Assembly (NCBI GenBank): GCA_964647255.1
Contig: CAZYGI010000046.1
Span: forward strand, 1-31,923
DNA: 31,923 nucleotides
Direction: 5' to 3'
Source: CAWJEL01 sp964647255
GTDB taxonomy: Bacteria > Chloroflexota > Anaerolineae > CG2-30-64-16
Below, piece by piece: positions 6,855 through 14,774 of the stretch. Positions within the stretch are counted from its first letter, which is position 1, and each line of letters starts with the position of its first letter. A program made the translations under genes and the position numbers. The notes below the pieces were generated by a model. That model had not been told where the DNA came from, ran no database searches, and was given only the letters and a program-made list of their open reading frames with translations.

Positions 6855-8543
6855 ATGCAAGGGAACATCGTGACCGTCTCACGAGATGGCAAGCTCGTGA
6901 ATATCGAGGAGGATGACTTACAGAAGGGAGACACCTTGCTCCTCCAGGCCGGTGATCTCGTGCCCGCTGATCTGACGCTGACCGAAGCCCGAGGCTTAGA
7001 GCTTGATGAATGGGACTTGACCGGCGAGACTGTGCCTGTGGCAAGACGGGTCAATGGCGATACCGTGTATGTGTACAGGGGGAGCAGGGTAACCAGGGGC
7101 GAAGGTCGGGGTGTTGTCACTGCAACAGGGGAAGATACCGAGTATGCGGAATGTCTGAAGCAGTCCTGGGAACGGTCCGAGTATAAACTGCCGCGGTTAT
7201 TGAGCAAGACAACTCTGCTGCTGCTGATTGTGCTCTTGCCGCCTTTTATCTTTGCCTCGTTCCGCTATGACAACCGCGCCGCTGTGGCGCTGCTTGCCGG
7301 CGCGTTGGCTGTTTCGACCATCCTCTTGGCGAACAGCGACCTGTTTGGCTACCTTGTGACGGCGAGGGAAGCGCGCAGGATTGAACAACACGGGATTCGC
7401 TTGCGCGACCCAGCCTCCCTGGAGGTCGCGGAGCGCCTCAATGTCGTGTGTCTGGACAAGACCGGCGTCATGACGGCGCGTGATCTCAAGGTGAAGCGGA
7501 TTCACCTGGCAGATGCCGTACCGGACCTCGCATCGTTTGCAGCCGGTGACGAGGTGACGCGGCTGATCCGAATCGGATGTGCCCTGTGCAATGATGTGGC
7601 TTACGCGGAAAAGGCGAGCCTGGCAAACCCCATTGATCAAGCCTTGATCGCTTTCGCGCGCGCACATGGCACTGACATCGCGGAGGCACAGCGGGAGTAC
7701 AAACGGATATACGACCAGCCTTTCGATTCAGAAGCGAGATACATGGTCAGCGGATTCAAGTCGCGTGACGAGACGCTATACTTCGCGAAGGGCGATCCCG
7801 AGGTTGTGTTGAAAATGTGTCCGACCTATGTCTCTGAGTCAGGCCGCGAGCAGAGAGCCGGCTGGCCGATTTGGATGTCCATGAGGACGTGCAGCAATAC
7901 CATCAGTGAGACAGGGGACATTGTCATCGCGTTGGCTTACGCTCCTTGCTCTGCCGAGATTCCTCCATCGGGCTATACCTTTCTCTGTTTGATACAGCTT
8001 GAGAATCCGCTGCAGCCGAGTCTTCCCCATGTACTGAAGGAACTGAAAGGCCTGGGGATAAGAACCGTGATGCTGACTGGCGATAGACCAGAAACCGCCC
8101 TGAAGGTCGGCACCGAGGCGGGGTTGGTGGCGGGCCAGAACCTCTATCTGACCGGTAAAGAGATCGCACGCATGGGAGTAGGGGATGTAGGTCAACAAGC
8201 GACGTACGTCTCCATTTTCGCCCGGCTGCTTCCGTCGCAGAAAGGGCTGCTCGTTAGGTTGCTTCAGCGGCCAAACGGCATCGTGGCAATGGTGGGAGAC
8301 GGGGCCAACGACACGGTGGCCCTGAAAGCGGCGGATATCGGCATTGCCTTCGGCAGCAACGCTTCCCCGCTTGCAAGGAGAGTGTCGCAGATTTTTATCA
8401 ATGACTTGACCGATCTGGTCACGATCGTTCGAGGCGCCAGGCGAATACGGCAGAGCCTGGCATATCTGGCGGCGCTTAGGGCCATGATTCTGTTGGCGAT
8501 ATTTCTTGGCCTGTATGTGTGGCTGCTAAAGATGATCTGGTAG
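6855..8543 (+). CDS. Atypical short P-type ATPase under fluoride control
   Basis: With the ATG at 6855 (AGGAG nine bases upstream, after the riboswitch terminator) the protein has 562 residues. Visible parts are an actuator-like domain with LTGETVPVAR (TGE, 56-58), two membrane segments (about 121-137 and 143-167), the phosphorylation motif DKTGV (Asp201), KGDPE (312-316), MLTGDRP (TGD, 408-410), VGDGANDTVAL (491-499), and one C-terminal membrane segment (about 537-560). Compared with the usual 750-950 residues it lacks the first two helices and the M5-M10 block. The second pair-member helix has no PEGLP or CPx motif, so the ion site is missing or very different. DKTGT is DKTGV. It may be a remodelled pump, a partner subunit, or a phosphatase-like enzyme. 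The family call is firm; transport is uncertain. Confidence 0.85.
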   Translation: MQGNIVTVSRDGKLVNIEEDDLQKGDTLLLQAGDLVPADLTLTEARGLELDEWDLTGETVPVARRVNGDTVYVYRGSRVTRGEGRGVVTATGEDTEYAECLKQSWERSEYKLPRLLSKTTLLLLIVLLPPFIFASFRYDNRAAVALLAGALAVSTILLANSDLFGYLVTAREARRIEQHGIRLRDPASLEVAERLNVVCLDKTGVMTARDLKVKRIHLADAVPDLASFAAGDEVTRLIRIGCALCNDVAYAEKASLANPIDQALIAFARAHGTDIAEAQREYKRIYDQPFDSEARYMVSGFKSRDETLYFAKGDPEVVLKMCPTYVSESGREQRAGWPIWMSMRTCSNTISETGDIVIALAYAPCSAEIPPSGYTFLCLIQLENPLQPSLPHVLKELKGLGIRTVMLTGDRPETALKVGTEAGLVAGQNLYLTGKEIARMGVGDVGQQATYVSIFARLLPSQKGLLVRLLQRPNGIVAMVGDGANDTVALKAADIGIAFGSNASPLARRVSQIFINDLTDLVTIVRGARRIRQSLAYLAALRAMILLAIFLGLYVWLLKMIW

Positions 8544-8654
8544 GGTGTCTGGCGCAGATTTTCCACCCAGTCGCCTATCGTGAGGACACACGCGTTCTAG
8601 CCCTGCCGCACCCGGACCGTCTCAAGCGCTCACGACGTGTGGGGGGCTGGAGTT

Positions 8655-8683
8655 TTCAATTCCTGGCAAAGTTATGCTAGAAT
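8655..8683 (+). promoter_or_regulatory. Promoter of the enolase riboswitch transcript
   Basis: TTCAAT (8655-8660) and TAGAAT (8678-8683) are separated by 17 bases. Transcription would begin close to the 5' end of the second fluoride aptamer at about 8699, the expected geometry for a riboswitch-controlled leader. Confidence 0.6.
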
Positions 8684-8698
8684 AGGGGTCAGAAATAT

Positions 8699-8795
8699 AG
8701 GGGATGGGGCTCCCCGGGATCCAGTATCCAGAACGTCGCAAGACTGATAGCCTCTACCAGGATAGTTTCATCCCGGTAGAGGCTATTTCTTATTC
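8699..8795 (+). ncRNA. Fluoride riboswitch (crcB motif) 2 with terminator
   Basis: AGGGGATGGGGCTCCCC (8699-8715) is followed by a short stem and by TCGCAAGACTGATAGCCTCTACC, identical in its core to copy 1. ATAGCCTCTACCAGGAT (8747-8763) pairs with ATCCCGGTAGAGGCTAT (8770-8786) with a single mismatch. The tail (TTTCTTATTCT) is less uniform than in copy 1 but T-rich. The enolase ribosome site begins 18 bases after the stem, so the switch may act on termination mainly. It should raise enolase expression when fluoride is present. Confidence 0.92.
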
Positions 8796-8817
8796 TCACT
8801 CTTGAGGAGGCAAAAAG

Positions 8818-10101
8818 ATGGCGACTGAAATCACCGAAATCATGGGCCGCGAGATTCTCGATTCGCGTGGCAACCCGACCGTCGAAGTGGAAGTATGGTT
8901 GGAAGACGGCGCGCACGGCCGCGCCGCGGTGCCCTCAGGCGCGTCCACCGGCGTGCACGAGGCGCTGGAGCTGCGCGACGGCGACAAAGGCCGCTTTGGC
9001 GGCAAGGGGGTGCTCAAAGCTGTCGAGCACGTGAACCAAGAGATCGCCGAAGAGCTGTTCGGCATGGACGCGCTGGATCAGATCGCCGTGGACCAAGCGA
9101 TGCTGGATCTGGACGGCACTCCGAACAAGAGCAAGCTGGGCGCCAACGCGATCCTGGGCGTCAGCCTGGCCGTGGCGCGCGCAGCAGCCGATGCCGTAGG
9201 ACTGCCGCTCTATCGTTACCTGGGCGGCGTGGGCGCGCGCACCCTGCCCGTGCCGATGATGAATATCATGAACGGTGGCGCACACGCCAACTGGCAGGGC
9301 ACCGATCTGCAGGAGTTCATGATTGCGCCGGTCGGCGCGCCCACGTTCCGGGAGGCCGTGCGCTGGGGTTCCGAGACCTACCAGGCGCTGAAGGGCGTGC
9401 TCAAGAGCAAGGGTTACCCCACCGGGGTCGGCGACGAAGGCGGATTTGCGCCAGCCCTGAAAACCAACGCTGAGGCGGTGGAGTTGATCCTGACCGCCAT
9501 CCAGAAGGCCGGCTACCGGCCGGGCGAGGACATCTGTCTCGCGCTCGACCCGGCGTCCAGCGGCTTCTACGAGGACGGCCTCTACAACCTGCGCACTGAA
9601 GGTCGCAAGATCACATCGGCCGAGATGGTCGCGCTGTACGCCGACTGGACGAAGCAGTACCCCATCGTGGTGCTGGAAGATGGCCTGGCCGAGGACGACT
9701 GGGATGGCTGGAAGCTGCTCAACCAGGCTATCGGTGATCGGGTCGAACTGGTAGGCGATGACATCTTCGTCACCAACGTCGAACGCATCCGCCGCGGCAT
9801 TGCCGAAAATACCGCCAACGCTGTGCTGATCAAGCTGAACCAGATCGGCAGCCTGACGGAGACCATCGCTGCAATCCAGATGGCCCACAAGGCCGGCTGG
9901 GGCGCGATGGTGTCGCACCGCAGCGGCGAGACCGTAGACAGCTTCATCGCCGACTTGACCGTGGCCCTGGGCACGGGCCATCTCAAGACCGGCGCGCCGT
10001 GCCGCTCGGAGCGTGTGGAGAAGTACAACCAGCTCATGCGTATCGAGGAAGATCTGGGCCCGGCTGCCGTCTACGCCGGCCGCAAGGCGTTCGTGCGCTG
10101 A
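8818..10101 (+). CDS. eno: Enolase (phosphopyruvate hydratase), fluoride-regulated
   Basis: A 427-residue enolase of normal length. It converts 2-phosphoglycerate to phosphoenolpyruvate in glycolysis. Recognisable segments are ILDSRGNPTVEVEV at the N-terminus, SGASTGxHEALELRD (active-site loop), GVGDEGGFAP, the metal ligand region LALDPASSGFY, VVLEDGLAEDDWDGW, VGDDIFVTN, LIKLNQIGSLTET (catalytic Lys), and SHRSGETVDSFIADL. The ATG at 8818 has a strong GAGGAGG site. Enolase is the classic fluoride-poisoned glycolytic enzyme (fluoride, magnesium and phosphate form an inhibitory complex in the active site). Its riboswitch control therefore makes sense as dosage compensation. DAASEFY of most enolases reads DPASSGFY here, a small change near the metal site. 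Confidence 0.97.
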   Translation: MATEITEIMGREILDSRGNPTVEVEVWLEDGAHGRAAVPSGASTGVHEALELRDGDKGRFGGKGVLKAVEHVNQEIAEELFGMDALDQIAVDQAMLDLDGTPNKSKLGANAILGVSLAVARAAADAVGLPLYRYLGGVGARTLPVPMMNIMNGGAHANWQGTDLQEFMIAPVGAPTFREAVRWGSETYQALKGVLKSKGYPTGVGDEGGFAPALKTNAEAVELILTAIQKAGYRPGEDICLALDPASSGFYEDGLYNLRTEGRKITSAEMVALYADWTKQYPIVVLEDGLAEDDWDGWKLLNQAIGDRVELVGDDIFVTNVERIRRGIAENTANAVLIKLNQIGSLTETIAAIQMAHKAGWGAMVSHRSGETVDSFIADLTVALGTGHLKTGAPCRSERVEKYNQLMRIEEDLGPAAVYAGRKAFVR

Positions 10102-10117
10102 TGGCAAACGGATGCGC

Positions 10118-10145
10118 TTGATGCCGCAAGCGTTTCCCGTACAAT
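10118..10145 (+). promoter_or_regulatory. Promoter of the third fluoride riboswitch and long operon
   Basis: TTGATG (10118-10123) and TACAAT (10140-10145) with a 16-base spacer lie only 17 bases after the enolase stop codon. Transcription would start at the aptamer's 5' edge near 10151. This promoter would drive the MFS-MutS-CrcB operon separately from eno. Confidence 0.65.
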
Positions 10146-10149
10146 CTGA

Positions 10150-10240
10150 CAGGGGATGAGGCTCCCCTTTTCCGAACTGTCGCAAGACTAATAGCCTCTA
10201 CCAGTAGGAGCATTCGCTGGTAGAGGCTTTGTTGTTTGCA
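10150..10240 (+). ncRNA. Fluoride riboswitch (crcB motif) 3 with terminator
   Basis: CAGGGGATGAGGCTCCCC (10150-10167) is followed by TCGCAAGACTAATAGCCTCTACC. The core equals the other copies except CTAATAG in place of CTGATAG. ATAGCCTCTACCAG (10191-10204) pairs with CTGGTAGAGGCT (10217-10228), followed by TTTGTTGTTT. It heads the MFS gene and, by gene spacing, the nine-gene run to 20503 that includes crcB. Confidence 0.93.
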
Positions 10241-10337
10241 GACGCGGTCGCGGGTGACGGGCACAAGCGCTGGGTGGACGAACATCCGGTTCTGAGCCTT
10301 AGTCGTAGTCCTGACCGATGCACCCAGGGAGCGAGGC

Positions 10338-11621
10338 ATGATGAACGAACACGTGGCTGAACCTGAGACGAGTTCCAACACAACGCCGGAAGGGGTCAAT
10401 CACAAGGGCCTGGGCCGCAATGTGGTTGCCCTGGGCTGGGTGGCCTTCTTTGGGGGGATGGCGCAAGATATGATCCAGCCTATCCTGCCCACCTTCTACA
10501 CCGCGGTGCTGGGACTGAACAAGGAGTTCATCGGCCTGATCGAANNNNNNNNNNNNNNNNNNNNNNNNNNNNNNNNNNNNNNNNNNNNNNNNNNNNNNNN
10601 NNNNNNNNNNNNNNNNNNNGATGCGCTGGGCCTGCGCAAGGCGCTCGTCTTCATCGGCTATGCGCTCTCGGCGGTCGCCCGCTTTTCTCTCGGCCTGGCC
10701 GGGAGCGGCGCGGCCGTGTTCGGGCTGCGGGTCACGGACGGCATCGGCAAAGGTCTCAAGGATGCGCCGCGTGACGCCCTTGTAGCCGGATCGGCTGGCG
10801 GCCGCAAGCTGGGTTTTGCCTTCGGCGTGCAGCGCACGCTGGATACGCTTGGTTCGGTCGCCGGGCCACTCATCGCCTACGGGCTCTTGCGGGTCTGGGT
10901 GGATCACCCCCACAAGTACCAGTTGGTCTTTCTGGTCGCCGGCGTCGTGGCGGCCATCCCTCTGCTCATCATCGGGCTGGTCGTCCGTGAGCGCAAAGCC
11001 GGCCAGGTGAAGCAGCGCGTTGCCTTGACCACGCTGCGCGGGCCGTTCGCATGGTTTCTCGCAGTGATGTTGCTCTTCACGCTCGGCAACTCCTCCGATG
11101 CCTTCTTGCTGCTGCGCATCCAAGACGTTGGGATCGCAGCAACTACCATCCCGATCGTCTACGCGCTTTTCAACCTGGTCTCCGCGCTGGCAGCCATCCC
11201 GGCCGGCAGCCTCTCGGATCGGATCGGGCGGCGGCGAACCATCACCCTGGGTTGGATCGTCTACGCCCTGACTTACCTGGGGTTTGCGTTGGTGGTGCAG
11301 CGCTGGNNNNNNNNNNNNNNNNNNNNNNNNNNNNNNNNNNNNNNNNNNNNNNNNNNNNNNNNNNNNNNNNNNNNNNNNNNNNNNNNNNNNNNNNNNNNNN
11401 NNNNNNNNNNNNNNNNNNNNNNNNNNNNCGGCGCCTACGGGCTGTATAATGCCGCGATCGGCGTGATGGCGCTGCCGGCCAGCGTGATCGCCGGCGCGCT
11501 CTGGACGCGCGTGGGACCGGCGGCGCCATTTGCGTTCGGATCGGCGGTGGCCGCTGTAGCGATTATCGCACTGTCCCTGGCGCCAACAGCCAAAACAGTA
11601 CACGAACTGCGGGAGCCGTAG
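10338..11621 (+). CDS. MFS transporter, first gene of the fluoride operon (two sequence gaps)
   Basis: About 427 residues with roughly twelve membrane segments. The family is shown by the opening GWVAFFGGMAQDMIQPILP, a domain-2 loop GSLSDRIGRRRTIT (the DRxGRR motif repeated in the MFS fold), and GVQRTLDTLGSVAGPLIAYGL. Gaps of 75 N and 122 N hide about 66 residues, including the first DRxGRR-like loop. The adjacent ATGs at 10338 and 10341 follow GGGAGCGAGGC. Its place right after a fluoride riboswitch and upstream of crcB suggests a role in fluoride or linked anion/proton export, but no substrate can be read from the sequence. Similarity is to drug/sugar-efflux-type MFS proteins generally. Confidence 0.88.
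   Translation: MMNEHVAEPETSSNTTPEGVNHKGLGRNVVALGWVAFFGGMAQDMIQPILPTFYTAVLGLNKEFIGLIEXXXXXXXXXXXXXXXXXXXXXXXXXDALGLRKALVFIGYALSAVARFSLGLAGSGAAVFGLRVTDGIGKGLKDAPRDALVAGSAGGRKLGFAFGVQRTLDTLGSVAGPLIAYGLLRVWVDHPHKYQLVFLVAGVVAAIPLLIIGLVVRERKAGQVKQRVALTTLRGPFAWFLAVMLLFTLGNSSDAFLLLRIQDVGIAATTIPIVYALFNLVSALAAIPAGSLSDRIGRRRTITLGWIVYALTYLGFALVVQRWXXXXXXXXXXXXXXXXXXXXXXXXXXXXXXXXXXXXXXXXXGAYGLYNAAIGVMALPASVIAGALWTRVGPAAPFAFGSAVAAVAIIALSLAPTAKTVHELREP
10545..10619. other. Assembly gap (75 N) in the MFS gene
   Basis: Undetermined bases remove about 25 codons of the N-terminal half, around the loop between helices 2 and 3. The reading frame is the same on both sides. Confidence 0.95.
11307..11428. other. 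Assembly gap (122 N) in the MFS gene
   Basis: Undetermined bases remove about 41 codons in the C-terminal half. The frame is kept across the gap as sized, but the size may be an estimate. Confidence 0.95.
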
Positions 11622-11645
11622 CCTGTTCCGGGAGATATCTGGCCG

Positions 11646-13181
11646 ATGACTTTTCATAGCATCCTCTTTGCGCGAGCCGAAGACCGTGCGATTGACGAGA
11701 GACCTGAAGCACCGGCGTTCTTCGCTGACCTGAATCTGGATCAGGTCATCACGGCCATTACGGCCGGCAGGCAGGCCTATGATCTGAAACCCTTCTTCTA
11801 TGCCCCCTTGCACGATGCGGACAGCGTCTATTATCGCCATGAGATCATGCGGGACCTCGAGAACAAGAGCCTGTTGGAAAGCATCAAGTTATTCTCTGAG
11901 AGGATGGTGATCGTTCGCCGCTACCTGGCTTTGATCGGCAAGCTCGAATTCAAGCACCACAAGGCAGGCTGGTGGTTGGAGGCGGCAGCGGCCTATTGCG
12001 CGGCGGTTGCCGGCCTGGCGCGCGATCTGGGCCAGACCGCGCTGAGTTCGCGCGGCCTGCTGGAATTCCGCGCATACCTGACAAGCTATACCCGATCACC
12101 ACACTTTGCGTCCCTTGCGGCGGAGGCGCAGCAGCGCAAGGCCGAGTTGGCCGGCATCCGCTATTGCGTGACTTTCAAGGGCAGCGCGGTCAGCGTACGC
12201 AAATACGAAGCGGAGGCGGACTACAGCGCGGAGGTGGAGAAGACCTTTGAGCGGTTCAAGCAGGGCGCCGTAGAAGACCATCGCGCCAGGCTCGCAATCG
12301 CGGCCGGTATGAACCATGTGGAAGCACAGATCCTGGATTCCGTCGCCAGGCTGTACCCCGATGTCTTTACCGGCCTGGACCGTTTCTGCGCGCAACACAG
12401 CGATTTTCTGGATGGACCGATCAGCGCGTTCAGCCGGGAAATCCAGTTCTATGTCGCCTACCTGGAATATATCGCAAAGCTCAAACAGGCCGGCCTGGCG
12501 TTCTGCTATCCTCAGGTGTCAGACAGCGACAAACAAACTTGCGTCAAGGAAGGGTTTGATCTGGCCCTGGCGACCAAGCGCGTGGCTGAAGCCACACCCA
12601 TCGTGTGCAATGACTTCTACCTGAAAGGACCGGAGCGCATCATCGTCGTATCCGGGCCGAACCAGGGCGGCAAGACAACCTTCGCCCGCATGTTCGGGCA
12701 ATTGCACACCCTGGCCAGCTTGGGCTGCCCGGTCCCCGGTCGGGAAGCGCAACTCTTCCTGTGCGACACCATCTTCACCCACTTTGAAGAGCAGGAAGAT
12801 ATCCAAAACCTGCACGGCAAGCTGCAGGATGACCTGATCCGGATCCACGCCATCCTGGACCAGGCCACCCCGCGCAGCATCGTCATCATGAACGAGATCT
12901 TCACCTCCACGACCCTGGCGGATGCGGTCTTCTTGAGCGAGGAGATCATGGCGCGGATCATTCAGCTCGATGCGCTGTGCGTTTGCGTCACCTTCATTGA
13001 TGAGTTGGCTTCCCTCAGTGCCAGCACCGTCAGCATGGTGAGCACGGTCCTCCCCGAAGATCCGGCTGTGCGCACCTACAAAATCGTCAGAAAGCCCGCG
13101 GACGGACTGGCCTACGCGCTCTCGATCGCCGAGAAGCATCGCCTCACCTATGGCTGGGTGAAGGAGCGCATCAAGCCATGA
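11646..13181 (+). CDS. MutS-like ATPase, type A, copy 1 (A1)
   Basis: A 511-residue protein with a helical N-terminal/core region (about 1-310, resembling MutS domains III-IV) and a MutS-type ATPase (about 325-490). Walker A is GPNQGGKTT (337-345). The Walker B position reads SIVIMNE (411-417), so the usual Asp before Glu is Asn. The MutS H-loop His is replaced: the segment reads CVCVTFIDEL with Phe450. The ~350-residue mismatch-binding and connector domains of MutS are absent, so canonical mismatch repair is unlikely. Its stop overlaps the B1 start by four bases (ATGA). It is closely similar to A2, with the same motif positions. By family logic it should dimerise, probably with B1. Its role under fluoride control is unknown. 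Confidence 0.85.
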   Translation: MTFHSILFARAEDRAIDERPEAPAFFADLNLDQVITAITAGRQAYDLKPFFYAPLHDADSVYYRHEIMRDLENKSLLESIKLFSERMVIVRRYLALIGKLEFKHHKAGWWLEAAAAYCAAVAGLARDLGQTALSSRGLLEFRAYLTSYTRSPHFASLAAEAQQRKAELAGIRYCVTFKGSAVSVRKYEAEADYSAEVEKTFERFKQGAVEDHRARLAIAAGMNHVEAQILDSVARLYPDVFTGLDRFCAQHSDFLDGPISAFSREIQFYVAYLEYIAKLKQAGLAFCYPQVSDSDKQTCVKEGFDLALATKRVAEATPIVCNDFYLKGPERIIVVSGPNQGGKTTFARMFGQLHTLASLGCPVPGREAQLFLCDTIFTHFEEQEDIQNLHGKLQDDLIRIHAILDQATPRSIVIMNEIFTSTTLADAVFLSEEIMARIIQLDALCVCVTFIDELASLSASTVSMVSTVLPEDPAVRTYKIVRKPADGLAYALSIAEKHRLTYGWVKERIKP

Positions 13182-14728
13182 AAGTCTTCCTGTTGCACCG
13201 GGATCGCGACTTCGACATGCAGCGGCAACTGCCTGCGCACGAGCCGGCGCTGACGCAAGACCTGGAATTGGAGGTCTTGCTGGACGCCATGGCGCGCGGG
13301 GACAGGTTTCTGTACGATATAGCGGGAAGGACCATCCTGTGCGGCGAGGACGATCTCGACACGCTGCGTTATCGCCAGGCCATCCTTCAGGACTGCCTCA
13401 AGAACCCTGCCGTCGTCAGGCAGATCTATCAGCTCACCCTTGACTCGGTCGAGAACAAGCGGCGGCAGTGGCTGGGCATGTTCGGCCATGAGCCGACCGC
13501 GATCCTGTCCGGCGCCGTGAGGTTGATGCAGATGTTCCTGGCGCTGTTGCGTGGTCTGAGAGCCATCGCCGAGCAGCACGCCGATGGTTTTGAGTCGGAG
13601 GGCTTCGCGCGGTTCTTTGCGGCCGTCAAGACGGAATTGGATGACGAGTACCTGGCCACCGTGAAACGCCATCTCCAGGAGCTGGAGTTCCGCCGCGGAA
13701 TCACCCTCAGCGCAGAGCTGGGGCCGGGCAACGAAGGCGCCGGTTACGTGCTCCGGCGGCCCAACGCCCATCAGGGGAACCGGTTCACGCGCGCCCTGAC
13801 CCAGAAATCACCCATCTACACATTTCATATTCCTCCGCGGGATGAGTACGGCGCCAGGGCTGTATCGGACCTGAAGGAGCGGGGCATCAACCTGGTGGCC
13901 AACGCCCTGGCCCAGGCGGCGGATCACATTGACAGCTTCTTCGAGGTGCTGCGGGTTGAGTTGGCCTTCTACATCGCTTGCCTGAACCTGCATGAGCGGC
14001 TCGGCGAGATCGGGCACAGCGTGTGTTTTCCCACGCCGGTGGCTGCTGACGAACGCAGGCACTCGTTTGCCGGCTTGTATGATGTTTGCTTGGCCCTCAC
14101 CATGAACCGAAAAGTCGTGCGCAACGCTGTGACGGCCGACCAAAAGAACCTCGTGCTCATCACCGGCGCCAATCAGGGCGGCAAGTCCACTTTCTTGCGG
14201 AGCATCGGCCTGGCGCAACTGATGATGCAGTGCGGCATGTTCGTGCCGGCCGACGCTTTCTGTGCGAACCTCTGCGCCGGCCTGTTCACGCACTTTCGGC
14301 GGAAAGAAGACGCCTCCATGAAGAGCGGCAAACTGGACGAGGAGCTCACCAGGATGAGCGTCATCGTTGACAGACTGGCGCCGAACGCCCTGGTGTTGTT
14401 CAACGAGTCTTTTGCTGCGACCAACGAGCGTGAGGGATCGGAGATTGCCAGGCAGATTGTCAGCGCCCTGGTGGAAAGAAAGGTCAAGGTCTTTTTCGTT
14501 ACGCATTTGTATGCCCTGGCACGCGGCTTCTGCGATCAAGGCCGGGCTGACGCCATTTCCCTGGTGGCTGAGAGGCTCGCTGATGGCGAACGCACGTTCA
14601 GGATGGTCGCAGGGGAGCCCACGCAGACGAGCTATGGTCAGGATCTGTATCACAGCGTATTTGGCAACCCGGAGTTGGACGACCTCAGCACGGTTGCCAA
14701 CTCTCCGGAGAGTTGGCAACCGTGCTGA
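13178..14728 (+). CDS. MutS-like ATPase, type B, copy 1 (B1)
   Basis: This 516-residue MutS-like protein is a distant paralogue of A1. The N-terminal 300 residues are helical (lever/clamp-like). The ATPase has Walker A GANQGGKST (330-338), Walker B ALVLFNE (404-410, again Asn for Asp), the following loop SFAATNEREGSEIA in place of the MutS GRGTS loop, and an intact H-loop FFVTHLYALA (His443). The segment AGLYDVCLALT before Walker A matches B2. Translation is coupled to A1 through a 4-base overlap. The last 15 or so codons lie in a perfect 48-bp palindrome (14683-14730), so the C-terminal tail STVANSPESWQPC is unlike B2's and may be acquired. Confidence 0.85.
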   Translation: MKVFLLHRDRDFDMQRQLPAHEPALTQDLELEVLLDAMARGDRFLYDIAGRTILCGEDDLDTLRYRQAILQDCLKNPAVVRQIYQLTLDSVENKRRQWLGMFGHEPTAILSGAVRLMQMFLALLRGLRAIAEQHADGFESEGFARFFAAVKTELDDEYLATVKRHLQELEFRRGITLSAELGPGNEGAGYVLRRPNAHQGNRFTRALTQKSPIYTFHIPPRDEYGARAVSDLKERGINLVANALAQAADHIDSFFEVLRVELAFYIACLNLHERLGEIGHSVCFPTPVAADERRHSFAGLYDVCLALTMNRKVVRNAVTADQKNLVLITGANQGGKSTFLRSIGLAQLMMQCGMFVPADAFCANLCAGLFTHFRRKEDASMKSGKLDEELTRMSVIVDRLAPNALVLFNESFAATNEREGSEIARQIVSALVERKVKVFFVTHLYALARGFCDQGRADAISLVAERLADGERTFRMVAGEPTQTSYGQDLYHSVFGNPELDDLSTVANSPESWQPC

Positions 14729-14730
14729 GG
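14683..14730. repeat. Perfect 48-bp palindrome across the B1 stop codon
   Basis: The 24-base arm 14683-14706 (begins CCTCAGCACGG, ends CAACTCTCC) is the exact reverse complement of 14707-14730, with no spacer at all. The B1 stop (14726-14728) lies inside the right arm. A T-run is lacking, so it is not a standard terminator. As RNA it would form a very stable hairpin between the two MutS-like pairs. It could be a processing or decay-blocking site, a dispersed palindromic repeat, a protein-binding site, or a fold-back assembly artefact. Confidence 0.9.
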
Positions 14731-14761
14731 CATGCGCTCATCGGCAGCAGTAGCATGCCTG
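14729..14761. repeat. Second inverted repeat beside the palindrome
   Basis: AGGCATGC (14729-14736) is matched by GCATGCCT (14754-14761), an 8-base perfect inverted repeat with a 17-base loop. It begins within the last bases of the 48-bp palindrome, and ends just before the A2 ribosome site GGGAGG (14761-14766). The two structures together fill the B1-A2 gap. Confidence 0.6.
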
Positions 14762-14774
14762 GGAGGTCTGGCTG

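Noticed and set aside
14683..14730. Palindrome as a normal intrinsic terminator
   Set aside because: No T-run follows either arm, and the downstream A2 gene has no promoter that I can see, so termination here would silence the rest of the operon.
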